Assembly: GCA_902614125.1 (NCBI GenBank)
Contig: CACMJW010000007.1
Span: 1-55,504 of the forward strand
Source: an uncultured Pelagibacteraceae bacterium
GTDB lineage: Bacteria; Pseudomonadota; Alphaproteobacteria; Pelagibacterales; Pelagibacteraceae
Direction of reading: 5' to 3'
Length of the DNA stretch: 55,504 bases
Shown: piece after piece, positions 34,295 through 43,831 of the stretch
Position numbering within the stretch: position 1 is the stretch's first letter
Layout: each line of letters begins with the position of its first letter
Program-made: the position numbers and the translations under genes
The notes under the pieces: model-generated
The model's input: the letters and a program-made list of their open reading frames with translations, nothing else
Database searches by the model: none
Told to the model about the DNA's origin: nothing

Positions 34295-35152
34295 TTAGTT
34301 TGTAGTGAATATTGCTTGAAAAGGACCACTTCCTATAAAAATTGAGTCTCCTCCACCAGAATTCAATGACATTCCCTCACCTAAGTTAAAACTCATTGTC
34401 AATGAGGATGTTGCATCTGTAATTACAATTGAATCTGCGAAGGTAACCATTCCCTCAAGTTTATCTACTTCTCCTTCATTTGCAGCTAAGTGTCCATTTG
34501 TATCAACTAAAATTCCTTTAATCTCTGCAGATGTTCCATTAATATTTGTTGCAGTTCCAATTCTAGTCCAATTATCACTTGATCCACCAAAGTGTGTTAA
34601 AGTCTCGGTAAACTTTCCAGCTGTTATTGCGCTTGATGAACAAACTGAATTATTTGTATGCGTTCCGCTCCCTTTGGAATGAGTACCAGATCCTTCAGCT
34701 GTTCCACAAAAAACTCCTGATCCAGTTGTAAGACCATCCATTGAACCATCAATTTGAAAAGATGCCGTAATTCCAAATGTATTATTCATCATGGCATAAC
34801 CGTGTGTATAAGTACCATTTGGAGGTTTAGTATAAGTTCCAGCGAGATCTACCTCAGCGTTTTGTGAAACTGAAGCTGTTGCACCACTTGCATTATTAAA
34901 TACCTGACTGCAATTAGTTAAATCTACCGTTGCTGTGACGGTTGGAAGTGTTGGAGAACTTGTGCACAAATACATTTTATAAATGACAATTTCATATAAA
35001 TCTGGAGTATATTCACATCCACTTTTGATATCAGCCTCTGAAAGTACACCACTAGATGTATTACATGCTGCTGCTTTGGCATCATTGGTAAATGATAGCT
35101 CAAATATAAATATTGTTACTAATATGATTAATAAATTTTTAAATACTTTCAC
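34295..35152 (-). CDS. Exported Cys-containing protein A, passenger-like partner of beta-barrel A
   Basis: This 285-residue protein starts at GTG 35152, the base after the barrel-A stop (TAA GTG). The signal peptide ends at NDAKA before AACNT. The mature part contains CEYTPD, LCTSSPTLPT, DLTNCS and GTYTHGYAMMNNTF, shared with the protein at 32405, plus a GSGTHSKGSGTHTN repeat-like stretch and a glycine/serine-rich C-terminus. I do not recognise a family. Position and export signal suggest it is delivered to the periplasm or surface together with barrel A. Confidence 0.65.
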   Translation of the reverse strand: MKVFKNLLIILVTIFIFELSFTNDAKAAACNTSSGVLSEADIKSGCEYTPDLYEIVIYKMYLCTSSPTLPTVTATVDLTNCSQVFNNASGATASVSQNAEVDLAGTYTKPPNGTYTHGYAMMNNTFGITASFQIDGSMDGLTTGSGVFCGTAEGSGTHSKGSGTHTNNSVCSSSAITAGKFTETLTHFGGSSDNWTRIGTATNINGTSAEIKGILVDTNGHLAANEGEVDKLEGMVTFADSIVITDATSSLTMSFNLGEGMSLNSGGGDSIFIGSGPFQAIFTTN

Positions 35153-36001
35153 TTAAAAACCTCCCGCTTTAACAGTAAATCCTGATCCACTTTTAACAAT
35201 AATATTTTCTCTTCTTACTTTATCGTATTTTTGATCAACTATTGAAGTTTTTTCAAATACTTCATCGCTAATAAATTCACGATCTTTATTTGTTTTATTA
35301 GTGCTAAACCTTAATTGTAAAAACCATTCATCTGTATGATGATCATAATTAGTATGTCCTAACTCAAATGTTAAACCAGAGTTTGGGACTTCAACTTTTG
35401 TTGTATACTCATAACCCTCAAAATCATTACCACTAGGAACATCAAATTTGAAAGCTTTTGTATAAAAAGTAGAAGAAGGGATATAAGGGATTTGTGCACC
35501 AAATTCTAAATCGTACCCGTCCAAAGCTTCTTCCGCCTTACTATGTTTTCCTGTTTTGCTATCACTGTTTGAAAAATATTGATTATAATTTAATTCTAAA
35601 TACGAGGATTTTATCTCTCCACCTAAGCTCATTCTCGTATGATCATAATCTAATTCGTGGTCGTAAAAAATGTTCAGACCATACATAGTTGTCTCGTCTT
35701 CCGAAATATATCTTTTTCCCAGACCAAGGTTTAATGTTTCCCTATCTCCGTCATGCATAAAGAAAGAGCCTTGAAAGAAAGTAAGCTCTTCATCATTTTC
35801 ATTAAGAGGCTTGAAAGTTTGTATGCTTAGTTCAGGTTTTGTCTCTTCAGTAGTTCTAATAGTAAAGTCAGTATGTTCAAAATTTCCATCTAAAAATGTC
35901 TCTAAAGAATTAAAAAAATTGTCTTTAACTTGCTTAATGTCTGCAAGTGAAATAGTTGCAAAGGAAATTACAAAAATAAATAACTTAGATATAAGCTTCA
36001 T
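35153..36001 (-). CDS. Inverse-autotransporter-like beta-barrel protein A without passenger
   Basis: This 282-residue protein has a signal peptide (FATISLA) and an intimin-type barrel: RETLNLGLGKRYISEDET, NIFYDHELDYDHTR, MSLGGEI, EALDGYDLEFGAQIPYIP, then EWFLQLRFS. It ends KVRRENIIVKSGSG followed by FTVKAGGF, with a C-terminal Phe. It is clearly paralogous to 33376-34242, and the following passenger-like genes are paralogous too. The two-gene unit has therefore been duplicated. The first gene of the four-gene operon has its start 6 bases from a small divergent shadow ORF, not a gene. Confidence 0.74.
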   Translation of the reverse strand: MKLISKLFIFVISFATISLADIKQVKDNFFNSLETFLDGNFEHTDFTIRTTEETKPELSIQTFKPLNENDEELTFFQGSFFMHDGDRETLNLGLGKRYISEDETTMYGLNIFYDHELDYDHTRMSLGGEIKSSYLELNYNQYFSNSDSKTGKHSKAEEALDGYDLEFGAQIPYIPSSTFYTKAFKFDVPSGNDFEGYEYTTKVEVPNSGLTFELGHTNYDHHTDEWFLQLRFSTNKTNKDREFISDEVFEKTSIVDQKYDKVRRENIIVKSGSGFTVKAGGF

Positions 36002-36040
36002 ACTATAACTATATGTTTTAAAAGTCTTTAATGATAGCTG

Positions 36041-36409
36041 TTATTCTTCCTTAAAAACAAGGCAAACACCGTTATTACAATATCTTTTGCCAGTTGGATT
36101 TGGACCATCATCGAAAATATGTCCATGATGACCTCCACAATTCTTACAATGATATTCTGTCCTTGCATAACCTAAATGATAATCAGTTTTTGTTTCAAAA
36201 ACATCAGGTAAAGATTTATAAAATGATGGCCATCCTGACCCACTTTCATATTTGGTATCAGAGTTAAATAACTTTACGCCACAATTTGCACAATAATAGG
36301 AACCTTTTCTTTTTTCACTATTTAATTCACTAGAACCAGGTCTTTCTGTTCCCTCTTCAAATAAAATAAGTTTTTGTTCAGCGGTTAAATTAGGATTATT
36401 TTTTGACAT
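36041..36409 (-). CDS. msrB: Peptide-methionine (R)-S-oxide reductase MsrB
   Basis: This 122-residue protein starts at ATG 36409, preferred over a GTG at 36427 that would overlap the upstream gene. Zinc cysteines are in YYCANCG and YHCKNCGGHHGH, and the active-site region is RYCNNGVCLVF, where the usual RYCINS serine position is Gly. The enzyme reduces methionine-R-sulfoxide in proteins, restoring them after oxidative damage. Its start lies one base after the HDAC-like stop, so the two are co-transcribed. Confidence 0.88.
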   Translation of the reverse strand: MSKNNPNLTAEQKLILFEEGTERPGSSELNSEKRKGSYYCANCGVKLFNSDTKYESGSGWPSFYKSLPDVFETKTDYHLGYARTEYHCKNCGGHHGHIFDDGPNPTGKRYCNNGVCLVFKEE

Positions 36410-36410
36410 G

Positions 36411-37304
36411 TTAAATATATTTAGCACAAGTTTTGTGTAAACTTGAGTGTAATTTAATTAGTTTATTAAAATCTTTGTTATACCCGCCGCCTAACACTCC
36501 ACAAATTGGTATTCTTTTTGAAAAAAAGTTATCAATTACAATGTTATCTCTAAAATTTATACCTTCATCAGTAATTTTCAATTTACCTAATCTATCTTCA
36601 TGATGAATATCAACGCCAGCTATATAAAAAACAAAGTCAAAGTTCTCATCATTCAAATTTGCTAAATTAAATTTTAATATATCTAAATACTCTTTATCTT
36701 CAGTGTTATCTTTAAGCTCAACATCTAAGTCACTTAATGATTTTTTTGCAGGATAATTAGATTTTGAGTGCATACTAAAAGTAAAAACATTTCTGTTATC
36801 TTTAAATATATCTGAGTTTCCATTTCCTTGATGAACATCAAGATCAACTATTAATATTCTATTAGCAAGACCTCTGTTAAGTAAATACTTTGCTGCAACA
36901 GCAACATCATTAAAAACACAATAACCAGCACCTCCATCAAAATTTGCATGATGGGATCCTCCAGCTGTATTGCATGCTATTCCATAATTTATTGCAAGTT
37001 TCGATGCTAAAACCGTTCCTCCAGTAGCAACAAAAGATCTTCTTACAACACTATCATTTAATGGAAAGCCAATTTTTTTAATATCTTTTTCACTTAATTT
37101 TTTATTTTTTACATCTAAAATATACTTTTCTGCATGCGCCTCTTTTAATGTCTCAAATGAACATGGAGTTGGTTCATAAAATTTAGATATAACTTTTTTT
37201 TCAATCAAGTGTTTAGCAAGTTCTCCAAATTTTTTAATTGGAAATTTGTGATCATCGTCGATTTTGGCAACATAGTCTTTATGATTGACAACAGGAAGTT
37301 CCAT
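36411..37304 (-). CDS. Histone deacetylase/AcuC/AphA family deacetylase
   Basis: This 297-residue zinc hydrolase of the arginase/deacetylase fold has GGSHHANFDGGAGYCVFNDVA with tandem catalytic histidines, metal-binding DLDVHQGNG, and a C-terminal GGGYN containing the substrate-proximal Gly-Gly-Tyr. Bacterial members remove acyl groups from polyamines, acetoin enzymes or other amines. It overlaps neither neighbour but sits 2 bases after the hydroxyacid dehydrogenase gene, giving a DMT transporter, dehydrogenase, deacetylase, MsrB operon. Confidence 0.85.
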   Translation of the reverse strand: MELPVVNHKDYVAKIDDDHKFPIKKFGELAKHLIEKKVISKFYEPTPCSFETLKEAHAEKYILDVKNKKLSEKDIKKIGFPLNDSVVRRSFVATGGTVLASKLAINYGIACNTAGGSHHANFDGGAGYCVFNDVAVAAKYLLNRGLANRILIVDLDVHQGNGNSDIFKDNRNVFTFSMHSKSNYPAKKSLSDLDVELKDNTEDKEYLDILKFNLANLNDENFDFVFYIAGVDIHHEDRLGKLKITDEGINFRDNIVIDNFFSKRIPICGVLGGGYNKDFNKLIKLHSSLHKTCAKYI

Positions 37305-37306
37305 TA

Positions 37307-38257
37307 TTATTCGATAACTCTAATCGGTTTTCCAGATATACATGCCTCAATATTTTCAATCATTTGATTATAATAAATTAAATAATTCTCTGCTGTTACA
37401 TAACCAATGTGGGGAACTAATAAAGCATTTGGTAAAAATCTTAATTTGTGACTTGAAGGCAAAGGTTCTTTTTCATACACATCAATTCCTGCGCCTGCAA
37501 TTTGATTTGTAGACAGTGCAATGATTAAATCATCTTCATTTACAATAGGTCCTCTAGATGTATTTATTAAAAAGGCAGTTTTTTTCATTTTATCAAACTC
37601 TGCTAACTTAATACAATCTCTGTATCTTTCTCCACCTTGTACGTGAAGAGATAAAAAATCTGAATTTTGAATTAAATCTTCTTTACTACACGGCAAAACA
37701 CCTAACTCTTTACATTTATCTAAACTTAAATTTTCACTCCAAGCCATTACCTCCATACCAAATGATTTTCCAATTTTAGCAACTTGTGAACCTACTCTGC
37801 CAAGTCCAATTAAACCTAATATTTTACCTTTTAGTTCTACACCAATTGTTGTCTGCCAATAGCCTTGAAACATATTATCAACTTCAGTTTTTAGATTTCT
37901 TGCTAATCCTAAAATTAAAGCCCAAGTTAACTCTGGGGTTGGATTTATATTTGAGTCAGTTCCAGTAACAATAATTTTTTTCTTTTTACAAACTTCAAGG
38001 TCAATTGACTTATTTCTCATTCCGCTTGTTGCAATATATTTTAATTTTTTTAAGTTATTAATTAAATTAGCAGTAATCTTAGTTCGCTCCCGCATTATCA
38101 ATAAAGCCTCAAAATTTCTCAATTTTTCTATTGCATCTTCTTCACTTTCAAAAGGTTCATTAAAAACTTCAATTTCAAATTTTCCTGATAATTTTTTAAG
38201 ATCAACAAATTCTTGAGCAACATTTTGATAATCGTCTAAAATCGCAACTTTAAGCAT
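37307..38257 (-). CDS. D-2-hydroxyacid dehydrogenase family protein
   Basis: This 316-residue NAD-dependent enzyme has GLIGLGRVGSQVAK (nucleotide-binding), the catalytic Arg in LINTSRGPIVNE, Glu in the DVYEKEPLP segment, and His in VPHIGYVTAEN. It is the family of phosphoglycerate, glyoxylate/hydroxypyruvate and D-lactate-type dehydrogenases. The substrate is not evident. It overlaps the EamA gene by 8 bases, so the transporter may supply or export its substrate. Confidence 0.87.
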   Translation of the reverse strand: MLKVAILDDYQNVAQEFVDLKKLSGKFEIEVFNEPFESEEDAIEKLRNFEALLIMRERTKITANLINNLKKLKYIATSGMRNKSIDLEVCKKKKIIVTGTDSNINPTPELTWALILGLARNLKTEVDNMFQGYWQTTIGVELKGKILGLIGLGRVGSQVAKIGKSFGMEVMAWSENLSLDKCKELGVLPCSKEDLIQNSDFLSLHVQGGERYRDCIKLAEFDKMKKTAFLINTSRGPIVNEDDLIIALSTNQIAGAGIDVYEKEPLPSSHKLRFLPNALLVPHIGYVTAENYLIYYNQMIENIEACISGKPIRVIE

Positions 38258-39161
38258 TTTTTTTAACTTTATTCGAAAGTGTTATGCCAGCAATTATGAA
38301 TATTGCGCCAAGAAAATGATAAAACATAAATTTTTCACCAAGTATTAAAATTGCCATCAAGGCTCCAAAAATTGTCATTAAATGCAAAAAAACACCTGAC
38401 CTATTTGCTCCAATAATATCAATTCCCTTAATCCAAAAAAGAAAAGCGAATATTCCAGGAAATAAAACCACGTAACTCAAAGTTAAAATAAATGGAAGTT
38501 CTAAAACAATTTTATTACCAAGGCTCATCTCAATAAAGTAAATAGGAGTAAGAAATATAAAACCACATATAATTATTATTTCAAGTGTAGCTAATTGGGA
38601 AATAGGATGAATTTTCTTTCTAAGTAATGCGGAATAAATAGCCCAGGACAGCATTCCAATAACCATTGAAAGATCCCCTTTGTTAAATTCTAGTTCTTTA
38701 ATCAGTTTAATATCCGCTTTTGTAATTATAAACAAAACACCTGTTAAAGATAAAATTACTCCTGATATTTGAAAGATATTTGTTTTCTCAATTTTTAAAA
38801 CAGACGCAAAAAATAATATCCAAACTGGAATTGTTGATATCATCAAAATACCACTTATTACTTGGGTATAATATAAAGAATAATAAACAATTGAATTAAA
38901 TATTGTAATACTTGTAATACCAAGTAAAAAAAATAATCCTAAGTTTTGAAATATATAATCTTTATTACTGAACACTTCCTTAAAAGTAAAAGGAAATAGA
39001 ATTAGGAAAGCAAATAACCATCTATAGAAATTTAGTGAGAATGGTGGGATTTCATAAAAGCTTGCAGCTTTGCCAACAATAAAATTACCAGACCAAAACA
39101 AAGCTGCTAATGTCAAAAATAAATAAGCTTTAGAATTACTGTTATTTATTTGAAAGCTCAT
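38250..39161 (-). CDS. DMT superfamily (EamA) transporter
   Basis: This 303-residue membrane protein has about ten helices in two EamA repeats; the first repeat has FWSGNFIVGKAASFYEIPP. It overlaps the D-hydroxyacid dehydrogenase gene by 8 bases. Cargo is probably a small metabolite such as an amino acid or hydroxy-acid. Its operon is separated from the upstream PilY1-like gene by only 27 bases. Confidence 0.85.
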   Translation of the reverse strand: MSFQINNSNSKAYLFLTLAALFWSGNFIVGKAASFYEIPPFSLNFYRWLFAFLILFPFTFKEVFSNKDYIFQNLGLFFLLGITSITIFNSIVYYSLYYTQVISGILMISTIPVWILFFASVLKIEKTNIFQISGVILSLTGVLFIITKADIKLIKELEFNKGDLSMVIGMLSWAIYSALLRKKIHPISQLATLEIIIICGFIFLTPIYFIEMSLGNKIVLELPFILTLSYVVLFPGIFAFLFWIKGIDIIGANRSGVFLHLMTIFGALMAILILGEKFMFYHFLGAIFIIAGITLSNKVKKNA

Positions 39162-39180
39162 TTAAAAAATGTATTAAAAA

Positions 39181-39200
39181 GATAATTATTAAAAATTATC
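39181..39200 (-). terminator. Weak AT-rich hairpin at the end of the PilY1-like gene
   Basis: On the minus strand GATAATT and AATTATC form a 7-base stem around a 6-base loop containing the stop codon, followed by TTTTT. It could be a weak terminator between the pilY1-like gene and the DMT operon. Confidence 0.3.
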
Positions 39201-42200
39201 TCTCCAGCTAGATCTGTAGTTGATTAGACCAGTATCAATTGAATCTATAACAACTAAGTCAGGTTTGACTACATTTGTAGATTCACCAGAAATATTTGCA
39301 TAAAGTTTTGCACCAAACGGAATAATTTTTGAGAGAACACCTGATCCAACATAATAACAATTATCAGTTTGACCTGAAGGGTTTGTGCCTAGTAAACTTG
39401 AAATATTATCACCACAATCTGCATCGTAGGCACAAATATAAGCTGTACCAGATCCACATTTCTGAGTTCCAGTTGTATTTGATGATGCAAATCCTCTGTT
39501 TGGTTTATAAATTGGATAATATACAACATTACCTGTAAGTGTAGGTTCTGCTGAAACTTTCTTTTGATCATCTAATTCAACAAACCATCCAGAGTCTCCA
39601 ATATCGGGACAAGTAGAATTTGCTTGATCAGTTCTATTTACACAATCTGCAAATGTTTCGACTATGGTTGATCCAGTTGATGACTTTGCGGAACCAAAGC
39701 CTGGGAAAAAAGGGTCTTTAAGACCAAACATAACATTTTTAACAGGATACGGTGTAGTTAGCATCGAGTCATTTAAATTATAATAATCACCTGTTCCACC
39801 AAATAGCCAAAATTTTTTACTTTTAACACCAATTCCAGCCTCTAATGCATGATACATATATCTGTTGTTTGTAATAGTTGAAGCCTTCACATCAAAAAAG
39901 GTGTAATTCTGATATAATTGAATTCCAGTAGGTAAGGATGTGGAAGAACCTGTGGTTGGAGGTATTTGTTGAACATTGCCTGTATTCTGATTAACATTAA
40001 AAGTTCCATTTAAACTTGATAAATTTACTTTTGTTATTTTTCCCTCAAGATCACTAACGTAAACTAAGGCACCTGTATATTCTTCTTGAGATAAGTCTGC
40101 AGTTACAACTACAGGAGTTGCTGGAACAGAATTAATTATATCATTATTTTTGTCAGATATTTTTAACTCTTTTTTTACTTTTCCTGTAAGCCAATCAATA
40201 ATGTATAAATTAGATCCTATAGATGGACTAAAGTTTCCATTGCCTCCTCCCATTACTGCAACGTACTCATCATCCATCACATTTCTATCTCCAGGTCCAC
40301 TTGGCATTCTAAATACCCTAGGTGAACCCCATGTTTCACCTAAATATCTATAATCATAGTCTTCCCATCCAGTTGGTAATGAGCCGACTTCTACTATTGA
40401 GATCGTGTCAATTACTCCTCCAGGATTAGCATTAAAAGTGATGTCATTTTGAAATGTAAATTCTGTATTTGCCCCAACGATGTTTACTGTCACTGAATTT
40501 GTTACAACACTTCCATTTAAAGCTATACTTGTGTTGCTTGTGTCTAAAGTTTGACCTGCTAAAGTTATCTTTTTTCCTTGATAGCATGAGGTGTTACCAG
40601 TTGTATTACAAGTATTCGGTAAACCTTGCGTTGCATTAATTTTAGCAGTCTGTAGTTCTTTGAAATTTGTCTCGTTAATCCTTGAGGTTGAGTAGGAACC
40701 GCTATAAACTTTTCCATTATGATCAACTCTATGTACTTTTTCGCTAACTGTATCGTTTAAAATAGAGTATAAATGTAAAGGTTGGTCTAGTTTAGTTACA
40801 TCAATTAAAGAAAAGCCAGCTCCAGCTCTGCCATACGGTATCATTAAAAGAGTGTACCAGCCCTCTTTATTGTGCACAGGATGTTCAAAGTATGTATCAT
40901 GTGCAACTGGAGATCCATCTAACAAAAATCTAGGATTTGTTCCTCCTCCACCAGATCCTGTATTTAAACCTGAATTTATTATTCTTGGCATTTTAGGGAT
41001 AATCAATGGAGGTACAAATCCCCATATCTCCTCTCCTTTTTTATAACCCCCCTGATCTCTAGTAGAAAAAGCATGGAGAATACCATTATTTGCTGCAGCA
41101 TAAACAACTTCTAGTCTGTCACTGTTATTTTTTTTAAAATTTCCGTATCCTTTCTTTTTTCTGAAATATGCCTCAGTTAGATTGGTTGAACTTTCCATTG
41201 AGGCATTGGGAGGACCGATAACTAATAATGATGAGTTGTAGATATCTGCTAAATAACCATTTTCTAAGTTGTTTGGATCATCTTTTTTGGGTTTCATTCT
41301 TTTACTTTTTAAAGTTTGACAATTATTCATATAATTAAAATAGTCTTCTCCTCTTACAAAATTAATTATACCTTTATCCTCATCGTCAATGGTTCCATCT
41401 TTTCCAACATTAGAACAATGAGTTAGATTAACAGGGTAATTCCCTACAGTTTTTCTATGATACTCTTGGATAACATTTCCTTGAAGAGTAAATAAGTTTC
41501 TGATTTTTCCCACATTACCATCATTAAAATTATTTATTGATGTGTCTCCATCCAAAGCCGTCCATATCTTTCTATTGTTTGGGTCTGGCATCACTTTGTT
41601 TGCAGACCATACTTCTGTTAAGCCTGGGAGTGCAAATTTTTTAACAGTTCCAGTCCACTCCTTGTTTGTTCGGTTTGTAAAGTTAGATTGAAATAATTCA
41701 CCGTCCCTTTTAAATTCACTGGCAATACTTGGTGCAGATAAAACTATATTTCTTGAAATGATAGCCTGCACAATATTATCAGTCACATTTTTTAAATCTG
41801 CTGGAGTTTCAGCAAAATATACCCCTTTAGTGGTTGCTGTTTCTGTTCCTCCATTAATTGCTATATCTGTAAAATCAGTTTTTGCCTGATTATCGTTAAT
41901 GACATCTGATCCGTAACCAACTGCAAAAGTCAAAACTGGTGGGGTTTTTTGAGCTAAACCCTTAATGACATTTAAAGTGTCATCATTAATTCCCCATTTT
42001 GAGTCAGTGAATTGCCCATCACCAATTATTACAATTGCATTGATTTGACAATCGTCGAGACTTTGATACGCAGTCATTGGGTATGTAGAAACATTATAGT
42101 ACCTGTGAATAATATTTCTAAAACCTTTACTGTTAGTATTATAAAGCAAGTGAACATCATCCCTTGCAAACAATTCTCGAATTTGCTGGGCCCCTTTCGG

Positions 42201-43751
42201 ATTAATACCAATATTCATGCACGCATCTGGTTTACATATTTTTGGTTTATCATATCTAATATTTCCACCTACTGTCAAAAATCCGTCAAAATTTGCATTA
42301 CCGCCGCTCCAAAAACCTAGACCAAAGTTTGCTTGTTGAAGAGTTGCCGAGTCATTTAATACATAACTAATTGCTTCTTTAACACCTTGAAACCTTGAAA
42401 CACCTGGGTCACCAAAATGGTCTTTATAAGTTAGATCTGCAGGGTCTAACATTGTAATCTCTAGTCTTCCATAATTGGTAACGAATAATGTATCTGCGTC
42501 TGCTGCTCCTACTCCAAAGTCTATACCCATTGGATAATATAAATAAAGTTGGGAATTATTCGCCTTGTTTTCAGTAAATGCATTGCCAATACCAGCTTTT
42601 TTTTTAAAATCTGCCAGAGCTGCATTGCCTGTTAACTCATATTTACAAATGGAATGTGAAAAATATCCACTTGTGTAGATTTTTCTGTCTATAATTCCAT
42701 CTTTAACTTTTACTTTTACAGCTATGCTGGCAGCTCCTCTACCCTCGCCACATTTATCTTCAGGATATATTGGAGTCAACGTCGAATTGTGTTTTAGACA
42801 TCCTTTTTTATCAGGATCTGTTGTTCCATCATTGAGTACAGTTCTTCGAATTGCTGCTTCACCTGCTTTACCGGTCGTATCTTTGCTATACATTACTATG
42901 CTACCGTCCTCTGTAACAACGTCTATAGATTCATTAAAATACTTGTAGATCTCCAAATCGAACTCGCATGTTATTTTTCCTTTATTGAAACCGTTTCCAC
43001 CTGCCACTATATCAAATATATACATCCCACCGAGTTTGTCTTCACCAGGTGTTTCGGAGGAAACAACGTATAGTTTGTTTTCGTGTATAGCCATAGCTGT
43101 ATTGCCTGACATTGAAGCTGGTCGATTTCCCTGAGCATCCTTAGTAGTGGTACAATTACTTCTAAAACCACCTTTGTTTTCACTTGAAATAAGATTAGAG
43201 TGAAAAGATCTTACTGATCCTTGTTTATAATTGTTTTTAGTACCAGGAGATATTTTTGTCTCCATTTGATAAAGTATGAAGCCACCATTATAATTTTTTC
43301 CATTATGATTAACTCTACACATATTCCCATGGGACATGTCTCTTTGATCAGCTAAAATATAAAGTCGCCTTGTTCCTGCATGATGTTCAATTTGAACTGG
43401 ACTACCTAGGTCTCTATTTTTATAACCATGAATTCTCGTGTTCTGACTCTTAAATACTTGGTTACTACTGGCCAATTTATTTTGATCAGCGTCCCAATAA
43501 GAAACACCACCTTCATCAACTGCACTTACAAAGTAATTTCCACCCCATCTGCCCGAAACATCTGTGGGTGGTCTCATTGCATTTGGAATATTTCCACTTG
43601 CAGAATTGTGCATACTTTGAGACTTATCAACAAGAAATAAAATATTTGCTGGAGTAGAATTACCTGTTCCAGGTGGCAAAGGTTTTGCAAAGCTCAAATT
43701 AAATGGAACTAAGAGCAACAGAAAAATGTAACTTAAAAATTTTATTTTCAT
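39189..43751 (-). CDS. pilY1: PilY1/PilC-like type IV pilus tip protein
   Basis: This 1520-residue exported protein has a signal peptide (about 1-22) and a VWA-type domain whose metal site begins D42-KSQS. A long central part carries calcium-loop-like elements, and the C-terminal half is a PilY1-type beta-propeller (NNGILHAFSTRDQGG, EIWGFVPP, LDGSPVAHDTYF, EYVAVMGGG). PilY1 proteins sit at the pilus tip, control adhesion and pilus retraction, and sense surface contact. No minor pilins are adjacent, unlike in Pseudomonas. The main pilus genes lie 7-12 kb to the right, so it probably works with those. Confidence 0.84.
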   Translation of the reverse strand: MKIKFLSYIFLLLLVPFNLSFAKPLPPGTGNSTPANILFLVDKSQSMHNSASGNIPNAMRPPTDVSGRWGGNYFVSAVDEGGVSYWDADQNKLASSNQVFKSQNTRIHGYKNRDLGSPVQIEHHAGTRRLYILADQRDMSHGNMCRVNHNGKNYNGGFILYQMETKISPGTKNNYKQGSVRSFHSNLISSENKGGFRSNCTTTKDAQGNRPASMSGNTAMAIHENKLYVVSSETPGEDKLGGMYIFDIVAGGNGFNKGKITCEFDLEIYKYFNESIDVVTEDGSIVMYSKDTTGKAGEAAIRRTVLNDGTTDPDKKGCLKHNSTLTPIYPEDKCGEGRGAASIAVKVKVKDGIIDRKIYTSGYFSHSICKYELTGNAALADFKKKAGIGNAFTENKANNSQLYLYYPMGIDFGVGAADADTLFVTNYGRLEITMLDPADLTYKDHFGDPGVSRFQGVKEAISYVLNDSATLQQANFGLGFWSGGNANFDGFLTVGGNIRYDKPKICKPDACMNIGINPKGAQQIRELFARDDVHLLYNTNSKGFRNIIHRYYNVSTYPMTAYQSLDDCQINAIVIIGDGQFTDSKWGINDDTLNVIKGLAQKTPPVLTFAVGYGSDVINDNQAKTDFTDIAINGGTETATTKGVYFAETPADLKNVTDNIVQAIISRNIVLSAPSIASEFKRDGELFQSNFTNRTNKEWTGTVKKFALPGLTEVWSANKVMPDPNNRKIWTALDGDTSINNFNDGNVGKIRNLFTLQGNVIQEYHRKTVGNYPVNLTHCSNVGKDGTIDDEDKGIINFVRGEDYFNYMNNCQTLKSKRMKPKKDDPNNLENGYLADIYNSSLLVIGPPNASMESSTNLTEAYFRKKKGYGNFKKNNSDRLEVVYAAANNGILHAFSTRDQGGYKKGEEIWGFVPPLIIPKMPRIINSGLNTGSGGGGTNPRFLLDGSPVAHDTYFEHPVHNKEGWYTLLMIPYGRAGAGFSLIDVTKLDQPLHLYSILNDTVSEKVHRVDHNGKVYSGSYSTSRINETNFKELQTAKINATQGLPNTCNTTGNTSCYQGKKITLAGQTLDTSNTSIALNGSVVTNSVTVNIVGANTEFTFQNDITFNANPGGVIDTISIVEVGSLPTGWEDYDYRYLGETWGSPRVFRMPSGPGDRNVMDDEYVAVMGGGNGNFSPSIGSNLYIIDWLTGKVKKELKISDKNNDIINSVPATPVVVTADLSQEEYTGALVYVSDLEGKITKVNLSSLNGTFNVNQNTGNVQQIPPTTGSSTSLPTGIQLYQNYTFFDVKASTITNNRYMYHALEAGIGVKSKKFWLFGGTGDYYNLNDSMLTTPYPVKNVMFGLKDPFFPGFGSAKSSTGSTIVETFADCVNRTDQANSTCPDIGDSGWFVELDDQKKVSAEPTLTGNVVYYPIYKPNRGFASSNTTGTQKCGSGTAYICAYDADCGDNISSLLGTNPSGQTDNCYYVGSGVLSKIIPFGAKLYANISGESTNVVKPDLVVIDSIDTGLINYRSSWRDNF

Positions 43752-43831
43752 AAAAAGTTATATTACAACAAATTGACTGTAGTTTAATTATTAATTAAAT
43801 CCTAGACCCAAATTGGTAATTAATATTTAGT

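Noticed and set aside
32405..36001. A mobile element behind the barrel duplication
   Set aside because: No transposase, integrase or terminal repeats flank the four genes; tandem duplication suffices.
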